64,000 nt of DNA from Paramylibacter kogurei (GTDB taxonomy: Bacteria; Pseudomonadota; Alphaproteobacteria; Rhodobacterales; Rhodobacteraceae). Every line of letters starts with the position of its first letter. The stretch's first letter is position 1. The DNA is taken from contig NZ_MDGM01000012.1 of NCBI RefSeq assembly GCF_002742285.1, positions 372,001 through 436,000 of the forward strand. The letters are read 5' to 3'. A program made the translations under genes and the position numbers. The notes beneath the pieces were generated by a model. That model worked only from the letters and a program-made list of their open reading frames with translations, was not told where the DNA came from and searched no databases. Below are positions 38,064 to 47,735 of the stretch, one piece after another.

Positions 38064-38368
38064 TATAAATCCCCCATCACATCGCTGTTAAATCCAAAAA
38101 CGCGCCGCGCCCCGCCAAGTGGAACCAGCGTCACCTCTCGCGTTTGCCCCGGTTCAAACCGCACCGCCGTACCCGCCGCAATATCGAGCCGCATACCGCG
38201 TGCCGCCGTGCGATCAAAATCAAGTGCGGCGTTGGTTTCGCCAAAATGATAATGGCTGCCCACTTGCACAGGGCGATCGCCCGTATTGGCGACGGTGAGC
38301 GTGATTGCATCGGCACCCTTGTTCAATTCAATCTCGCCGCTTTGTGTGAAAACTTCGCCCGGTATCAT
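38063..38368 (-). CDS. ureB: Urease beta subunit
   Basis: A 101-residue structural subunit of urease. The frame is open much further upstream, but [16 protein letters not shown] at 38368 is the canonical UreB start and is preceded by AGAGGGG. The conserved [17 protein letters not shown] and [16 protein letters not shown] blocks are complete. It ends in a one-base overlap with ureC. Confidence 0.96.
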   Translation of the reverse strand: MIPGEVFTQSGEIELNKGADAITLTVANTGDRPVQVGSHYHFGETNAALDFDRTAARGMRLDIAAGTAVRFEPGQTREVTLVPLGGARRVFGFNSDVMGDL

Positions 38369-38433
38369 TGCGCGACCCCTCTCTCCAAATGTTCTAAATA
38401 TCCAAAAATCCAACCCTGCATCATCACGCGTCC

Positions 38434-38736
38434 CTATCGGATTGGATGATGGACGGTGACCAGCTTGGTGCCATCGGGAAATGTTGCTTCGACTTGAACG
38501 TCGTGGATCATTTCTGCGATACCATCCATACATTGATCGGCACGAATGACCTTGCCGCCCAGCTCCATCAATTGCGCCACGGATTTACCGTCGCGTGCTC
38601 CCTCGACCACGAAATCGGTGATGATCGCGATGGCCTCTGGGTGGTTCAATTTCACACCCCGTTCAAGGCGACCACGCGCAACCATTGCGGCAAGGCTAAT
38701 CAACAGTTTGTCTTTCTCTCTGGGGGTCAGTTGCAT
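38434..38736 (-). CDS. ureA: Urease gamma subunit
   Basis: A 100-residue structural subunit. It opens [27 protein letters not shown] and carries [24 protein letters not shown] and [18 protein letters not shown], all typical. AAGGAAAAG precedes the ATG. It lies ten bases after ureD and 65 bases before ureB. Confidence 0.97.
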   Translation of the reverse strand: MQLTPREKDKLLISLAAMVARGRLERGVKLNHPEAIAIITDFVVEGARDGKSVAQLMELGGKVIRADQCMDGIAEMIHDVQVEATFPDGTKLVTVHHPIR

Positions 38737-38746
38737 ATTCTTTTCC

Positions 38747-39565
38747 TTACATATGCCAAACGCGCGGCAAGGGCGCGTTGCGAAATTGGGTGAGGGTGGC
38801 GATCAAGGCTTTGCGCAGCGGTTGCGCATCACGTGCGATGAACCGTGTAACAAGGCATCCATTCCACGCTGATACGCCCGTTTTCACGTCATCAAAATTC
38901 AACATCTGTTGCATTTGATTGCGTCGTGCTTCTGCATCTGGTGCGATATAAACCAATGTGGTGAATGCGCGATTGCCGCCCAGTGTGGCAGGGGTGTTCA
39001 ATGCGTTTGGATCGCTGATGCGCAATGCATCGGCGTAGGCCATTTTGCCAGATCGCATCACCCGCCATTGGTCGGATAAAAAGCAACTGTTCAGGGTTTC
39101 GCCCATGGCACGCCGCCCCAATACAATGCTTTCCATTAACATCACGGATGATGAGGCATCCATCGTGACGGTCATGTTGCGTTTTAATGCGGATTGATTG
39201 AACAGGATGGTTTCTTGGGGGATCCAATCGAATGTCGCATTTGCACCAACAGAAAAATCGGTTTTAATCGTACCATGCCCACTGCTTGATTGATAAATCC
39301 GCTCGGCGGTTTGAGTTGTTAGACACAGCGTCGTATCATCGCCCAATGTGGCACTGTATTGCAATTGATCGCCACCCGTCACACCGCCCGCTGTGTTGAT
39401 TAACACGCCGTCCATCACGGGGGCGTGGTTGCGTGGCAACATCGCCTTTACACAGCCTGATTGGTGTAAATCCATCAGCGTGGTTTTGCCAGCGCGGGCC
39501 ACAAATCCCAAATGCGCACGCCCTTTGGCGCGTTGCATGTTTGGCGATGTGGTTTGATCCAGCAT
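38747..39565 (-). CDS. ureD: Urease accessory protein UreD
   Basis: A 272-residue accessory protein that forms the scaffold and nickel tunnel between urease and UreF/UreG. Visible family blocks are [30 protein letters not shown] and [14 protein letters not shown], plus [12 protein letters not shown]. It directly precedes ureA on the minus strand and follows urtE by nine bases, so uptake and hydrolysis genes form one run. Confidence 0.94.
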   Translation of the reverse strand: MLDQTTSPNMQRAKGRAHLGFVARAGKTTLMDLHQSGCVKAMLPRNHAPVMDGVLINTAGGVTGGDQLQYSATLGDDTTLCLTTQTAERIYQSSSGHGTIKTDFSVGANATFDWIPQETILFNQSALKRNMTVTMDASSSVMLMESIVLGRRAMGETLNSCFLSDQWRVMRSGKMAYADALRISDPNALNTPATLGGNRAFTTLVYIAPDAEARRNQMQQMLNFDDVKTGVSAWNGCLVTRFIARDAQPLRKALIATLTQFRNAPLPRVWHM

Positions 39566-39574
39566 AGGTGTTTC

Positions 39575-40270
39575 CTAAACACTTAATGTGGCAAGCACAT
39601 CTGATTTTTTCACATCCCGCTTGGTACCGTCCAGAATGATTTCACCACGGCGCATAGAATAGAAATGATCGGCCAGCCCATAGGCAAATTCGAAATATTG
39701 TTCGACCAACAAAATTGCCATATCGCCTTGGTCTTTCAAAAATGAAATGACGCGCCCGATTTGTTGGATGATGTTGGGCTGAATGCCCTCGGTTGGTTCA
39801 TCCAATAACAAGAGTTTTGGTTTCGTAATCAAGGCACGCGCAATCGCCAGTTGTTGTTGCTGTCCACCCGACAAATCACCACCACGGCGATGCTGCATTT
39901 CTTTGAGCACGGGGAAAAGTTCAAACATTTCTTCGGGCAGTTTATGTTCTGATTTATCCAGACAGGCGAAACCAATTTCCATGTTTTCGCGCACAGACAT
40001 CAGCGGGAAAATATCGCGCCCTTGGGGCACATAACCAATGCCGCGTTTGGCCAGAACATGGGCGGGTTGCACACCCTGTTCCACACCATCCAATGTGAAT
40101 GTCCCGCCCGAATGATTATGGGTACCTGATATAACCTTTAGCAGGCTGGTTTTACCCACACCATTTGTCCCCATTAAACAGGTGATTTTGCCCGTGTCAG
40201 CGGCCAAATCAACGCCGTTTAAAATCTTGCTTTGACCATAATGTAATGTGATGTTTTTCAGATCCAGCAT
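39575..40270 (-). CDS. urtE: Urea ABC transporter ATP-binding protein UrtE
   Basis: A LivF-type ATPase of 231 residues. The start at 40270 (MLDLKNITLHYG) follows the urtD stop by one base. Walker A is GTNGVGKTSLL, the signature is DLSGGQQQQLAIARAL, and Walker B is LLLLDEPTEGIQPN. The GIQPNIIQQIG continuation is typical of the urea branch. It powers urea import together with UrtD. Confidence 0.96.
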   Translation of the reverse strand: MLDLKNITLHYGQSKILNGVDLAADTGKITCLMGTNGVGKTSLLKVISGTHNHSGGTFTLDGVEQGVQPAHVLAKRGIGYVPQGRDIFPLMSVRENMEIGFACLDKSEHKLPEEMFELFPVLKEMQHRRGGDLSGGQQQQLAIARALITKPKLLLLDEPTEGIQPNIIQQIGRVISFLKDQGDMAILLVEQYFEFAYGLADHFYSMRRGEIILDGTKRDVKKSDVLATLSV

Positions 40271-40271
40271 G

Positions 40272-41015
40272 TTAGCGCCCCAAATATACGTCGATGACGT
40301 CTTGATTTTGTGTGACATGATCAAGGCTACCTTCGGCAAGAACGGAACCTTCGTGTAATACGGTCACTTTGCAATCCAGATTGCGGATGAATTCCATGTC
40401 ATGTTCGACCACCACAACCGCGCGTGTTTCTGCCGCGCGGCGCAGCAATGTGACCGTGTGGTTGCGTTCATCCACCGTCATGCCCGCGGCGGGTTCATCG
40501 ACCAACAACAGGCGGGGTTCTTGGGCCAGCAACATGCCAATTTCCAACCATTGTTTTTGTCCATGGCTCAGATCACCGGCACGACGATCCAGATGATCCG
40601 ACAGGCCGATTTCATCGGCAATGTCGTCAACCTTGGCACGGTCATCCGCATTGGAATGATAAAACAGAACCGCCCAAGGTTTGCGTTTGTTTTTCAATGC
40701 CATGGTTAAATTATCGCGCGTTGTTTGATCCTCGAACACGGTGGGTTTTTGGAATTTGCGCCCGATGCCCATATTGGCGATATCGCTTTCGGATTTTTTG
40801 ATCAGGCTGACGTTTTCTTCGCCCCAAATTACCTTGCCACTATCAGGGCGGGTTTTGCCGGTGATGATATCCATAAACGTGGTTTTTCCCGCGCCATTTG
40901 GCCCGATGATTGCCCGCAATTCGCCGCTGTCGATGTTAAAGGACAGATTGTTAATCGCCTTGAACCCATCGAATGATACGCTGATGCCATCGACCTCTAA
41001 TAATGCGCCGCTCAT
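40272..41015 (-). CDS. urtD: Urea ABC transporter ATP-binding protein UrtD
   Basis: A LivG-type ATPase of 247 residues. Walker A is GPNGAGKTTFMDIITGKTRP, the signature LSHGQKQWLEIGMLL is of the urea-type LivG branch, and Walker B is LLLVDEPAAGMT. The stretch GRKFQKPTVFEDQTTRDNL is also characteristic. It overlaps the urtC stop by four bases. Confidence 0.96.
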   Translation of the reverse strand: MSGALLEVDGISVSFDGFKAINNLSFNIDSGELRAIIGPNGAGKTTFMDIITGKTRPDSGKVIWGEENVSLIKKSESDIANMGIGRKFQKPTVFEDQTTRDNLTMALKNKRKPWAVLFYHSNADDRAKVDDIADEIGLSDHLDRRAGDLSHGQKQWLEIGMLLAQEPRLLLVDEPAAGMTVDERNHTVTLLRRAAETRAVVVVEHDMEFIRNLDCKVTVLHEGSVLAEGSLDHVTQNQDVIDVYLGR

Positions 41016-42190
41016 TGTTCTGCCCCTTTGGTGAATTTATCAAACAACCCGCCGATACCTTTGGGCACGTAAAGGGTGACAATGACAAAGCTGATGCCAA
41101 GCAGAACCAACCACCAATCAACCCATTTGATCGTATAAAATCCAAGCGAAATATCGGGGGCTTGGCCACCTGTGAACCAGCTCGATAACAATGACACAAC
41201 CGCCGCACCAATCACCGCGCCATAAATGCGCCCACGCCCGCCAATCGCCACCCAAACGGCCAGATAGATCGACGCAATGGGCGCAATTTCAGCGGGGTTA
41301 ATGATGCCCGCCTGTGGATAGTAAAGCGCACCTGCGATGGCCGCGATCACAGCGGTGAGGGTAAAGATGAACAGCTTGTAAACTTCGACATTATAGCCCA
41401 AAAACCGCACCCGTGCCTCGTCATCGCGAATGGCACGCACGACATTGCCAAGTTTGCTTTCGACAATCAATTTCACCAGCAAATAGCCAAGGCCAAGCGC
41501 GAATGCGGATGCCCAGAAAAACCACATTGAAATCAGCGATTGATCGGTGCTTTCCAGACCGGGCAGGTTTTGCAAACCAGACAGGCCGTTATTGCCACGA
41601 AGCCCGCTATCGTTTTGAAACAGATAAAGTGCCAGCGCCAATGTCATCGCTTGGGTCAGGATCGACAGGTAAACGCCTGTAACACGCGAGCGAAAGGCGA
41701 GCCAGCCAAAGATAAGTGCAAGGATGCCCGGCACCAACACCACCAGTGCGAGCTGTACCCAGAACAGGTGCGAAAATGCCCAGACCAGCGGGAAATCAGA
41801 CCCGCCAACAACGCCAAAAATCTGGGTGCCAATCGCGTCTTGGATTTCCTGATGGGTCATGGGGATTTGTGCGTTTTCTGCCGCGTTCACCACGATCAAA
41901 CGTGTGCGTTCATACATCAACCACATGCCGATCATATATCCGCCAAGGCCAAAGAACGCAAAATGGCCAAGTGACAGGATACCGCAATACCCCCAAACCA
42001 AATCCATCGCGATTGCGATCAGACAGAAACACAATGTTTTGCCCAAGGTTTTGACAAATGAGGTGGAGACGAAACCGTAGCCAAATGCCTCGCTCCCGAT
42101 GGTGACGATGATGGTGAATAGCGACAGTAAGCCCAAGAATACCAGCGTGCTGGGGTGTTTGAGCATGAATTTTCCAAGTGGACCTTGCAT
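41012..42190 (-). CDS. urtC: Urea ABC transporter permease UrtC
   Basis: A LivM-type inner membrane permease of 392 residues with about ten hydrophobic segments. CFCLIAIAMDLVWGYCGILSLGHFAFFGLGGY near the N-terminus is the UrtC hallmark. RVRFLGYNVEVYKLFIFTLTAVIAAIAGALYYPQAG is the coupling region. It follows urtB with a three-base gap. Confidence 0.96.
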   Translation of the reverse strand: MQGPLGKFMLKHPSTLVFLGLLSLFTIIVTIGSEAFGYGFVSTSFVKTLGKTLCFCLIAIAMDLVWGYCGILSLGHFAFFGLGGYMIGMWLMYERTRLIVVNAAENAQIPMTHQEIQDAIGTQIFGVVGGSDFPLVWAFSHLFWVQLALVVLVPGILALIFGWLAFRSRVTGVYLSILTQAMTLALALYLFQNDSGLRGNNGLSGLQNLPGLESTDQSLISMWFFWASAFALGLGYLLVKLIVESKLGNVVRAIRDDEARVRFLGYNVEVYKLFIFTLTAVIAAIAGALYYPQAGIINPAEIAPIASIYLAVWVAIGGRGRIYGAVIGAAVVSLLSSWFTGGQAPDISLGFYTIKWVDWWLVLLGISFVIVTLYVPKGIGGLFDKFTKGAEQ

Positions 42191-42193
42191 GGT

Positions 42194-44146
42194 TTAATCC
42201 CCCGCTGCGCGACCCTTGAGGGCGATAATACCCCGTGGTCGGAATTGAATGAAAATGATGATGAAAATGATCATGAATGTTTGCGCGGCCAGCGTGTTGG
42301 ATGGGTTCATCCATTCGATGCCTTTTTGCAAAAATCCGATCATTGCCGCCCCTGCGAGCGTGCCCCAGATGTTCCCGACGCCACCCACAACCACGGTCAT
42401 GAAGGATTGTACGATATAATCGCTGCCAAGCTCAGACGTGACTTTGGCAAACAGGCCGATTGCAACACCTGCAATCCCCGCGATGCCAGAGCCAAGACCA
42501 AAGGTCAGCATGTTGATTTTATCAGGGTTTATACCCATGGATGCCGCCATGCGCGGGTTTTGCGTGACCGCGCGAGTTTCAAGGCCAAGGCGGGTTTTAT
42601 TGAGTGTAAACCACAGCATCAGGAAAAACAGGATCGACAGGACAAAGATTGCGACGCGAATCCAGCTGATTGCGATCACATCGTTGATCTGCCATGCGCC
42701 ACCCAACCAATCGGGTGATGTTAATGGCCGTGCCTGTGTGCCAAAGATGTTTTTGGCCAATTGTTGCAATGCAATCGACACACCAAATGTCGCGAGCAAC
42801 GTTTCCAACGGGCGGTGATACAGGTGGCGAATGATCAGGCGTTCCATGGCGACACCTGCGGCGAAGGTGACGGCAAATGCGGCGGGGATCGCGATGATGA
42901 TCGACAGGGTGTAATTGGTGATGACTTGTTGCACCACGAACCCCGTATAGGCCCCCATCATGATAAATTCGCCATGCGCCATGTTAATCACGCGCATCAC
43001 GCCAAAGGTGATAGCCAAGCCAATCGCGGCGAGGAAAAAGATCGACGCGAGCGACAATCCATCCAAAAACAGATCAACCGTTTGGGAAATGGCAACCTTG
43101 GTATTGATCCGTTTCAGCGCGGTTTGCGCGGCGGCAATAACGGCGGGGGATTGTTCGATATATGTGTCGTAAAAATAGGCGGTTTCAACGGCGCTGACAA
43201 TGTCCGCGTCGCTGACATCAATGGGTGCGATGCCTGCATCAACCAATGCCGCATAGGCAACATCACGGTTTTCATCGGTGTTCAGATCGGCGATATCAAC
43301 GCCACCAACCGTTCCGTTTTCAATATTGACAATCAATGTTTTGCGTTTGTCATCGGATGAAATATCCGCGCTTGCCCAACCTTTGGCAACCAGCATGGCA
43401 TAGGCATCTGTTACTGAAAGCGTTTCATCATTTGCCGGGGTAATCATGCGGGCAAATGTGCCTGCCGCCGGTGGGGTTTGGGACAGCTGCAATCGCGTAT
43501 CAAGCAACGGGTTTAACCGTGCGCGCACATCAAGGCCAAGATCACCTGCAAACCCGTTGATCGCCGCAACACGTTCATCGGTGTCCGTGTCATATTGCAG
43601 GGTAAGCAATCGTTCCAAGCGCAACATTTTTGCGCGTAAATCCGCATCGGTTTCCGCATTCAATGCCGCGCGCAGTGGCGCCAGATGTTCAGGAGCGGGA
43701 TCACGCGCAAGGCTTTCAAGGCTTGATCGGCGCGTGGTCAGATCATCACTGGCAAGCTGTGCGCCGACAAGGGCGGTGCCAAGCAATCCGCGAAGCCCAG
43801 AATTGGGTTTGATTTGTTTAATCTCTGATTTTTGCGCTGTGCCAATCACGGACTGATCCGCCAAGCCCAGCAATGTATAGGTTTTATTGTCATCTGTTGT
43901 GACCGTCACAATCAAATCATCCGCGCGGCGATACCATAGATCCTTGGACTGCCAGTTTTGCAAAAACGTGGTGGCGGCGGGTGATTTGGTGGCTTGGATA
44001 TCGGCGATCACGGCAGGGGCTGTTTTGACCGATCCTTTGATGATTTGTGGTGCGTGAGTTTGCACCAAATCTTGGAAAGCGTTTTGCCCATATGCAGGTG
44101 CGATGAAAAACAGTGCAAGCAACAGGGCGCAGATGACGCGCAACAT
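42194..44146 (-). CDS. urtB: Urea ABC transporter permease UrtB
   Basis: A LivH-type permease of 650 residues. The ATG at 44146 follows AAAGGATAATA and gives a signal-type start (MLRVICALLLALFFIAPAYG). About 330 residues of extra-cytoplasmic helical sequence follow before the permease core, as is usual for UrtB. The core starts near LFLDGLSLASIFFLAAIGLAITFGVMRVINMAHGEFIMMGAY and contains ETRAVTQNPRMAASMGINPDKI. The frame is open 15 codons further upstream, but that part coincides with a hairpin. Confidence 0.94.
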   Translation of the reverse strand: MLRVICALLLALFFIAPAYGQNAFQDLVQTHAPQIIKGSVKTAPAVIADIQATKSPAATTFLQNWQSKDLWYRRADDLIVTVTTDDNKTYTLLGLADQSVIGTAQKSEIKQIKPNSGLRGLLGTALVGAQLASDDLTTRRSSLESLARDPAPEHLAPLRAALNAETDADLRAKMLRLERLLTLQYDTDTDERVAAINGFAGDLGLDVRARLNPLLDTRLQLSQTPPAAGTFARMITPANDETLSVTDAYAMLVAKGWASADISSDDKRKTLIVNIENGTVGGVDIADLNTDENRDVAYAALVDAGIAPIDVSDADIVSAVETAYFYDTYIEQSPAVIAAAQTALKRINTKVAISQTVDLFLDGLSLASIFFLAAIGLAITFGVMRVINMAHGEFIMMGAYTGFVVQQVITNYTLSIIIAIPAAFAVTFAAGVAMERLIIRHLYHRPLETLLATFGVSIALQQLAKNIFGTQARPLTSPDWLGGAWQINDVIAISWIRVAIFVLSILFFLMLWFTLNKTRLGLETRAVTQNPRMAASMGINPDKINMLTFGLGSGIAGIAGVAIGLFAKVTSELGSDYIVQSFMTVVVGGVGNIWGTLAGAAMIGFLQKGIEWMNPSNTLAAQTFMIIFIIIFIQFRPRGIIALKGRAAGD

Positions 44147-44168
44147 ATTATTATCCTTTGGGGGTGTT

Positions 44169-44191
44169 ATGGGGGCGAGCGCCGCCCCCAT
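44169..44191 (-). other. Intercistronic hairpin between urtA and urtB
   Basis: A perfect 9-base stem, ATGGGGGCG at 44169-44177 and CGCCCCCAT at 44183-44191, with a five-base loop and no T tract lies between the binding-protein gene and the first permease gene. It is more likely an mRNA-stabilising or processing element, which would raise urtA product over the membrane components, than a full terminator. Partial termination is the alternative. Confidence 0.6.
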
Positions 44192-44207
44192 GGAATTTCA
44201 GGGTTGA

Positions 44208-45473
44208 TTAGTAGTTTGATTTCACCTGAACACAGCTGTTGGTTTCTGTGTTGTACATCCCACAATCCAAATCTTTCCAATCGGATTTCAACACCGCAGA
44301 TTCAGGCAAGAAATCTGTCCATGCATCGCCTGGAACCTCTGCTGTTTGGCTGATGATGTCGAATTGGCCGTTGTCTTGGATTTCACCGATCAACACGGGT
44401 TTAGCCAAGTGATGGTTTGGCAACATTTCCGCCATGCCACCGGTCAGGTTCGGGAATTTTTGACCATACATTTTTTCGCGCACCGCATCGACATCGGTTG
44501 TGCCTGCTTCCGTTGCCGCATTCACCCACATGTTAAAGCCGATGTAATGTGCCTCCATCGGGTCGTTGGTGACACGATCTTCGCCCATTTTTGCCTTCCA
44601 TGTTTTGATGAATTCCGCGTTTGCTTCACCTTCGGCAGATTGGAAATAGTTCCACGCAGCCAAATGCCCAACCAAGTTGGTTGTGTCCAAGCCGGCCAAT
44701 TCTTCTTCGCCAACGGAAAATGCGACAACAGGGATATCATCGGCGGATACGCCAGCGGCGGCCAGCTCTTTGTAAAAGCCGATATTCGCATCACCATTGA
44801 TGGTTGAAATCACGCCAACCTTTTTGCCATCCGCGCCCAATGCAACAACGTCCGATACGATTTTTGACCAATCGGAATGACCAAAAGGTGTGTAGTTTAC
44901 AAAGATATCTTCTGATGCGATGCCCTTGTCTTGCAGGTATTGTTCAAGGATTTTGTTGGTTGTGCGCGGGTAAACATAATCGGTGCCAAGCAATGCGAAT
45001 TTTTCAACACCCAATTCTTCGAGAAAATAATCCGTGGCTGGGATCGCTTGTTGGTTTGGTGCAGCACCTGTGTAAAACACGTTTTTAGAAGACTCTTCGC
45101 CCTCGTATTGTACAGGGTAAAACAACAGGCCGTTCAATTCTTCGATCACGGGCAGGACGGATTTGCGAGATACAGATGTCCAGTTGCCAAAGATCACATC
45201 GACATTTTCAACGCTGATCAATTCGCGTGCTTTTTCTGCGAACAGCGGCCAATCGGATGCAGGATCAACCACAACGGGCACCAACATTTCACCATTCACG
45301 CCGCCCTTGGCGTTTTGCTGTTCAATCAGCATCAGCATGGTGTCTTTCAATGTGGTTTCAGAAATCGCCATCGTCCCAGAAAGCGAATGTAGGATGCCCA
45401 CCTTGATTTCAGCCATCGCAGATGTGGCCGCAACGGATGTCAGCGCGGATGCAAGTAGTAATTTTTTCATCAT
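44208..45473 (-). CDS. urtA: Urea ABC transporter substrate-binding protein UrtA
   Basis: A periplasmic type-I binding protein of 421 residues. The ATG at 45473 (a second follows directly) is preceded by TTAGGGGA. The signal peptide KKLLLASALTSVAATSAMA leads to EIKVGILHSLSGTMAISE, the usual UrtA mature start. WTSVSRKSVLPVIEELNGLLFYPVQYEGEE and the GTDYVYPRTTNKILEQYL block are diagnostic for the urea/short-chain-amide clade. It is the first gene of the urea operon, divergent from a LysR gene. Confidence 0.96.
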   Translation of the reverse strand: MMKKLLLASALTSVAATSAMAEIKVGILHSLSGTMAISETTLKDTMLMLIEQQNAKGGVNGEMLVPVVVDPASDWPLFAEKARELISVENVDVIFGNWTSVSRKSVLPVIEELNGLLFYPVQYEGEESSKNVFYTGAAPNQQAIPATDYFLEELGVEKFALLGTDYVYPRTTNKILEQYLQDKGIASEDIFVNYTPFGHSDWSKIVSDVVALGADGKKVGVISTINGDANIGFYKELAAAGVSADDIPVVAFSVGEEELAGLDTTNLVGHLAAWNYFQSAEGEANAEFIKTWKAKMGEDRVTNDPMEAHYIGFNMWVNAATEAGTTDVDAVREKMYGQKFPNLTGGMAEMLPNHHLAKPVLIGEIQDNGQFDIISQTAEVPGDAWTDFLPESAVLKSDWKDLDCGMYNTETNSCVQVKSNY

Positions 45474-45594
45474 TTTGTCCCCTAAGGTTTTGACGCGGGA
45501 GGATGCGTCAGGTTTCACAATCACCACCTGTGTTAGGGCAGTGATTCTGACCAAAGGTTAGGAAATCCATACGGTGCAGTCTGCGTCAAAATTA

Positions 45595-45609
45595 TGGCAA
45601 CTGTGTTGC
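45595..45609 (+). promoter_or_regulatory. Candidate sigma-54 promoter for the LysR gene
   Basis: TGGCAACTGTGTTGC fits the -24/-12 consensus TGGCAC-N5-TTGC with the correct ten-base distance between the GG and GC. It points toward the LysR gene and would start transcription about 33 bases before its ATG. Sigma-54 control would suit a nitrogen-scavenging locus. I found no matching element reading toward urtA and no complete NtrC palindrome in the 180-base gap. Confidence 0.45.
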
Positions 45610-45653
45610 GTTTTTTGCACCACTTGCCTAAAACCCCTGTAAAAGAGGGTGAA

Positions 45654-46556
45654 ATGCGGCACTTACAATCGTTCAAATATGTGAAAATGATCGCTGAAAG
45701 CGGATCAATTCGCGGCGCTGCCGAGAGTTTGACCATATCGCCATCGGCATTGAATCGTCATATTCAGGCGCTGGAACAGGATTTGGATATCCAGATTTTC
45801 GAGCGATTAACCAAGGGTGTGCGCCTGTCCACCGAGGGGGAATTGTTTTATCAATTTGCCCTGCGCCAGATGGCAGGATTTGAACAGTTACAATCACAGA
45901 TCAACGATATTAAGGGCCTGCGTGCGGGGGTGGTGCGCATCGGGGTGAGCGCGGATTTGGGGCTGTCATTCATTCACAAAGAAATCGCAGATTATCAGAA
46001 TGATTTTCCAGAGGTTTCCTTTGCGTTGAAAACTGTGAACCAAGATGATTTGGAAACCATGATCAACCGAAGTCAGCTTGACATGGCATTGTTTTATCAA
46101 CCGATGTTGGGGCGCAATTTGCAAGTGTTGCATGCCAGTGAAATAAAGGTTCATGTGGCCCTGCCAAATGGTGCACCTGTCAAGGATAAGGCGGGGATCA
46201 AGCTTTATGAATTGATGGATCATGCGATTTTGATGCCTGCGCAGGATACAGAGCTGCGCAATAAAATTGATGGGGCGTGCGAAAAAACGGGCATTCAATT
46301 GACCACCAAAATGGAATGTAGTGATCCATTACCCCATCTGAGCGCCACAGTAAAATCGCGCATCGCATTTTGTTTACCCTTTGATATTGATGCCAAGGAA
46401 TATCAAACGCGTGGGTATAAATTGGTGCCTGTTGCATCACGTGAATTGACCACGGGGTTTGTGAATTTGGTGGCCTCGACCCATAATTTGATGCCAATTG
46501 CGGCGCAAAAATTTGTGGAAAAACTGATCTTACGGCTTGAAAATATGGCGGATTGA
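45654..46556 (+). CDS. LysR family transcriptional regulator divergent from urtA
   Basis: A 300-residue regulator. ATG 45654 follows AAGAGGGTGAA. The winged helix-turn-helix is in the first 60 residues (SGSIRGAAESLTISPSALNRHIQALEQDL), and the effector-binding domain starts near GVVRIGVSADLG. It is divergent from the urea operon with a 180-base shared gap, so it may control urea use. Its effector is unknown, and I cannot single out one operator in the gap. Confidence 0.85.
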   Translation: MRHLQSFKYVKMIAESGSIRGAAESLTISPSALNRHIQALEQDLDIQIFERLTKGVRLSTEGELFYQFALRQMAGFEQLQSQINDIKGLRAGVVRIGVSADLGLSFIHKEIADYQNDFPEVSFALKTVNQDDLETMINRSQLDMALFYQPMLGRNLQVLHASEIKVHVALPNGAPVKDKAGIKLYELMDHAILMPAQDTELRNKIDGACEKTGIQLTTKMECSDPLPHLSATVKSRIAFCLPFDIDAKEYQTRGYKLVPVASRELTTGFVNLVASTHNLMPIAAQKFVEKLILRLENMAD

Positions 46557-46574
46557 TCGTGATATTTTGTTAGT

Positions 46575-46589
46575 TGACAAAAATAGTCA
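46575..46589 (+). promoter_or_regulatory. TGA-N9-TCA iron-responsive box before exbB
   Basis: TGACAAAAATAGTCA is a near-palindrome of the TGA-N9-TCA form used by iron regulators of alphaproteobacteria (RirA or the Rhodobacterales iron box, as I recall them). Its first bases complete a TTGACA at 46574-46579, with TTATCC 17 bases on as a possible -10, so a bound repressor would block the promoter of the exbB operon. Confidence 0.6.
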
Positions 46590-46665
46590 AGAAAGGTTAT
46601 CCAGCCCCAAACGCCAGCATTAAAACCCGCCAGCCGTGAACCTGAAACGTAATTTGCGGTGTGTT

Positions 46666-47352
46666 ATGCTGGATATTTCCATTTTCTCTTGGTCGGATCA
46701 ATTCGAAAACCTAATGAAATTTTTGATGGATGGCGGCCCATCGATCTGGGCGATTGCGGCTGTGTCGGTTGTGGCAATGGCGATAATCTTGTGGAAATTA
46801 TGGCGATTGGCGTTGATGGGTGCATGGGCGCGGCGCGGGGCAAGGCGTGCGTTGATTGCACTGCGTGCGGGTGATTTTGATCAGGCACTTGATAATGCCA
46901 AAACACGGCGGGGCTTGCGCGGGCGTTTCACGGCGGCGACCATTCAACACGCCAAAGATTTGCCCATCGATCAGGCACGCGAGGCAACCACGCGCATTGC
47001 AAAACTGGAATTGGCCAAAGCGGGGCGGGGGCTTCGCGGGTTGGAATTGATCGCAAATATTGCGCCACTGTTGGGATTGCTGGGCACGGTGTTGGGCATG
47101 ATCGCCGCATTCCAAGCATTACAAGACAGCGGGAGCCGCGCCGATCCTGCGATCCTTGCAGGCGGGATATGGGAGGCGTTGTTAACAACCGCGGCGGGGA
47201 TGGCGGTGGCGATCCCTGCGACGGTTGCGCTGACGTGGTTTGAAAGCGTTGTTGATAATATACGCCAAGATTTTGAAGACATCGCGACACAGATTTTTCT
47301 GGCACAGCAAAATGAGCCATCGACACAGATTTTGCGCGTGGCGGCGGAGTGA
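46666..47352 (+). CDS. exbB: ExbB/TolQ-type proton channel subunit
   Basis: A 228-residue inner membrane protein. I start at the ATG at 46666; an in-frame GTG at 46636 would add ten residues. The first membrane segment (SIWAIAAVSVVAMAIILW) is followed by a cytoplasmic loop and two further segments (LIANIAPLLGLLGTVLGMI and ILAGGIWEALLTTAAGMAVAIPATVALTW). The last carries the G-I-W-E-A-L-x-T-T-A-x-G motif lining the ExbB pore. With the two ExbD proteins and TonB it would energise the heme receptor. It overlaps exbD by four bases. Confidence 0.92.
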   Translation: MLDISIFSWSDQFENLMKFLMDGGPSIWAIAAVSVVAMAIILWKLWRLALMGAWARRGARRALIALRAGDFDQALDNAKTRRGLRGRFTAATIQHAKDLPIDQAREATTRIAKLELAKAGRGLRGLELIANIAPLLGLLGTVLGMIAAFQALQDSGSRADPAILAGGIWEALLTTAAGMAVAIPATVALTWFESVVDNIRQDFEDIATQIFLAQQNEPSTQILRVAAE

Positions 47353-47735
47353 TGGAATTTGCACAACCATTGCGGCGCAGGCGTCGCCCCAGCCTGACTC
47401 CCATGATTGATGTGGTGTTTTTGCTGTTGGTGTTTTTCATGCTGGCATCACAATTTGGCAAGGATCAGGCCGTGACACTGCCGATATTGGGGGGCGATGC
47501 GGGTGCGAAATACACCGGCCCCCCGCGTTTGATCACGGTGATGCGGGATCAAATCCAATTAAACGGGGCCACGATGGGATTAACCAGCGTCATTGAACAA
47601 TTGCAAACCCTGACTACAGGCCCTGATGATATCATCGTGCTGCGCGGTGGCGATGATGCGAACGCCCAAGACATGCTGGATATATTTAACGCGTTGCAAG
47701 GGGCAGGGTTTTCAACCGTTGTGATGGTGGAGTGA
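47349..47735 (+). CDS. exbD: ExbD stator protein, first copy (Asp present)
   Basis: A 128-residue protein with a basic N-terminus, one membrane helix near residues 17-35 (PMIDVVFLLLVFFMLASQ) and a small periplasmic domain. Asp20 is the residue equivalent to the essential proton-carrying Asp25 of E. coli ExbD. It is followed directly by a second ExbD, with no intergenic base. Confidence 0.92.
   Translation: MMEFAQPLRRRRRPSLTPMIDVVFLLLVFFMLASQFGKDQAVTLPILGGDAGAKYTGPPRLITVMRDQIQLNGATMGLTSVIEQLQTLTTGPDDIIVLRGGDDANAQDMLDIFNALQGAGFSTVVMVE

Noticed and set aside
38369-38533. N-terminal extension of ureB
   Set aside because: The upstream codons are open but dissimilar to any UreB and overlap the end of ureA. 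The canonical MIPGEV start with a ribosome site is at 38368.
45474-45593. Sigma-54 promoter reading toward urtA
   Set aside because: The best GG/GC pair on the minus strand has an eleven-base spacing instead of ten and poor flanks.
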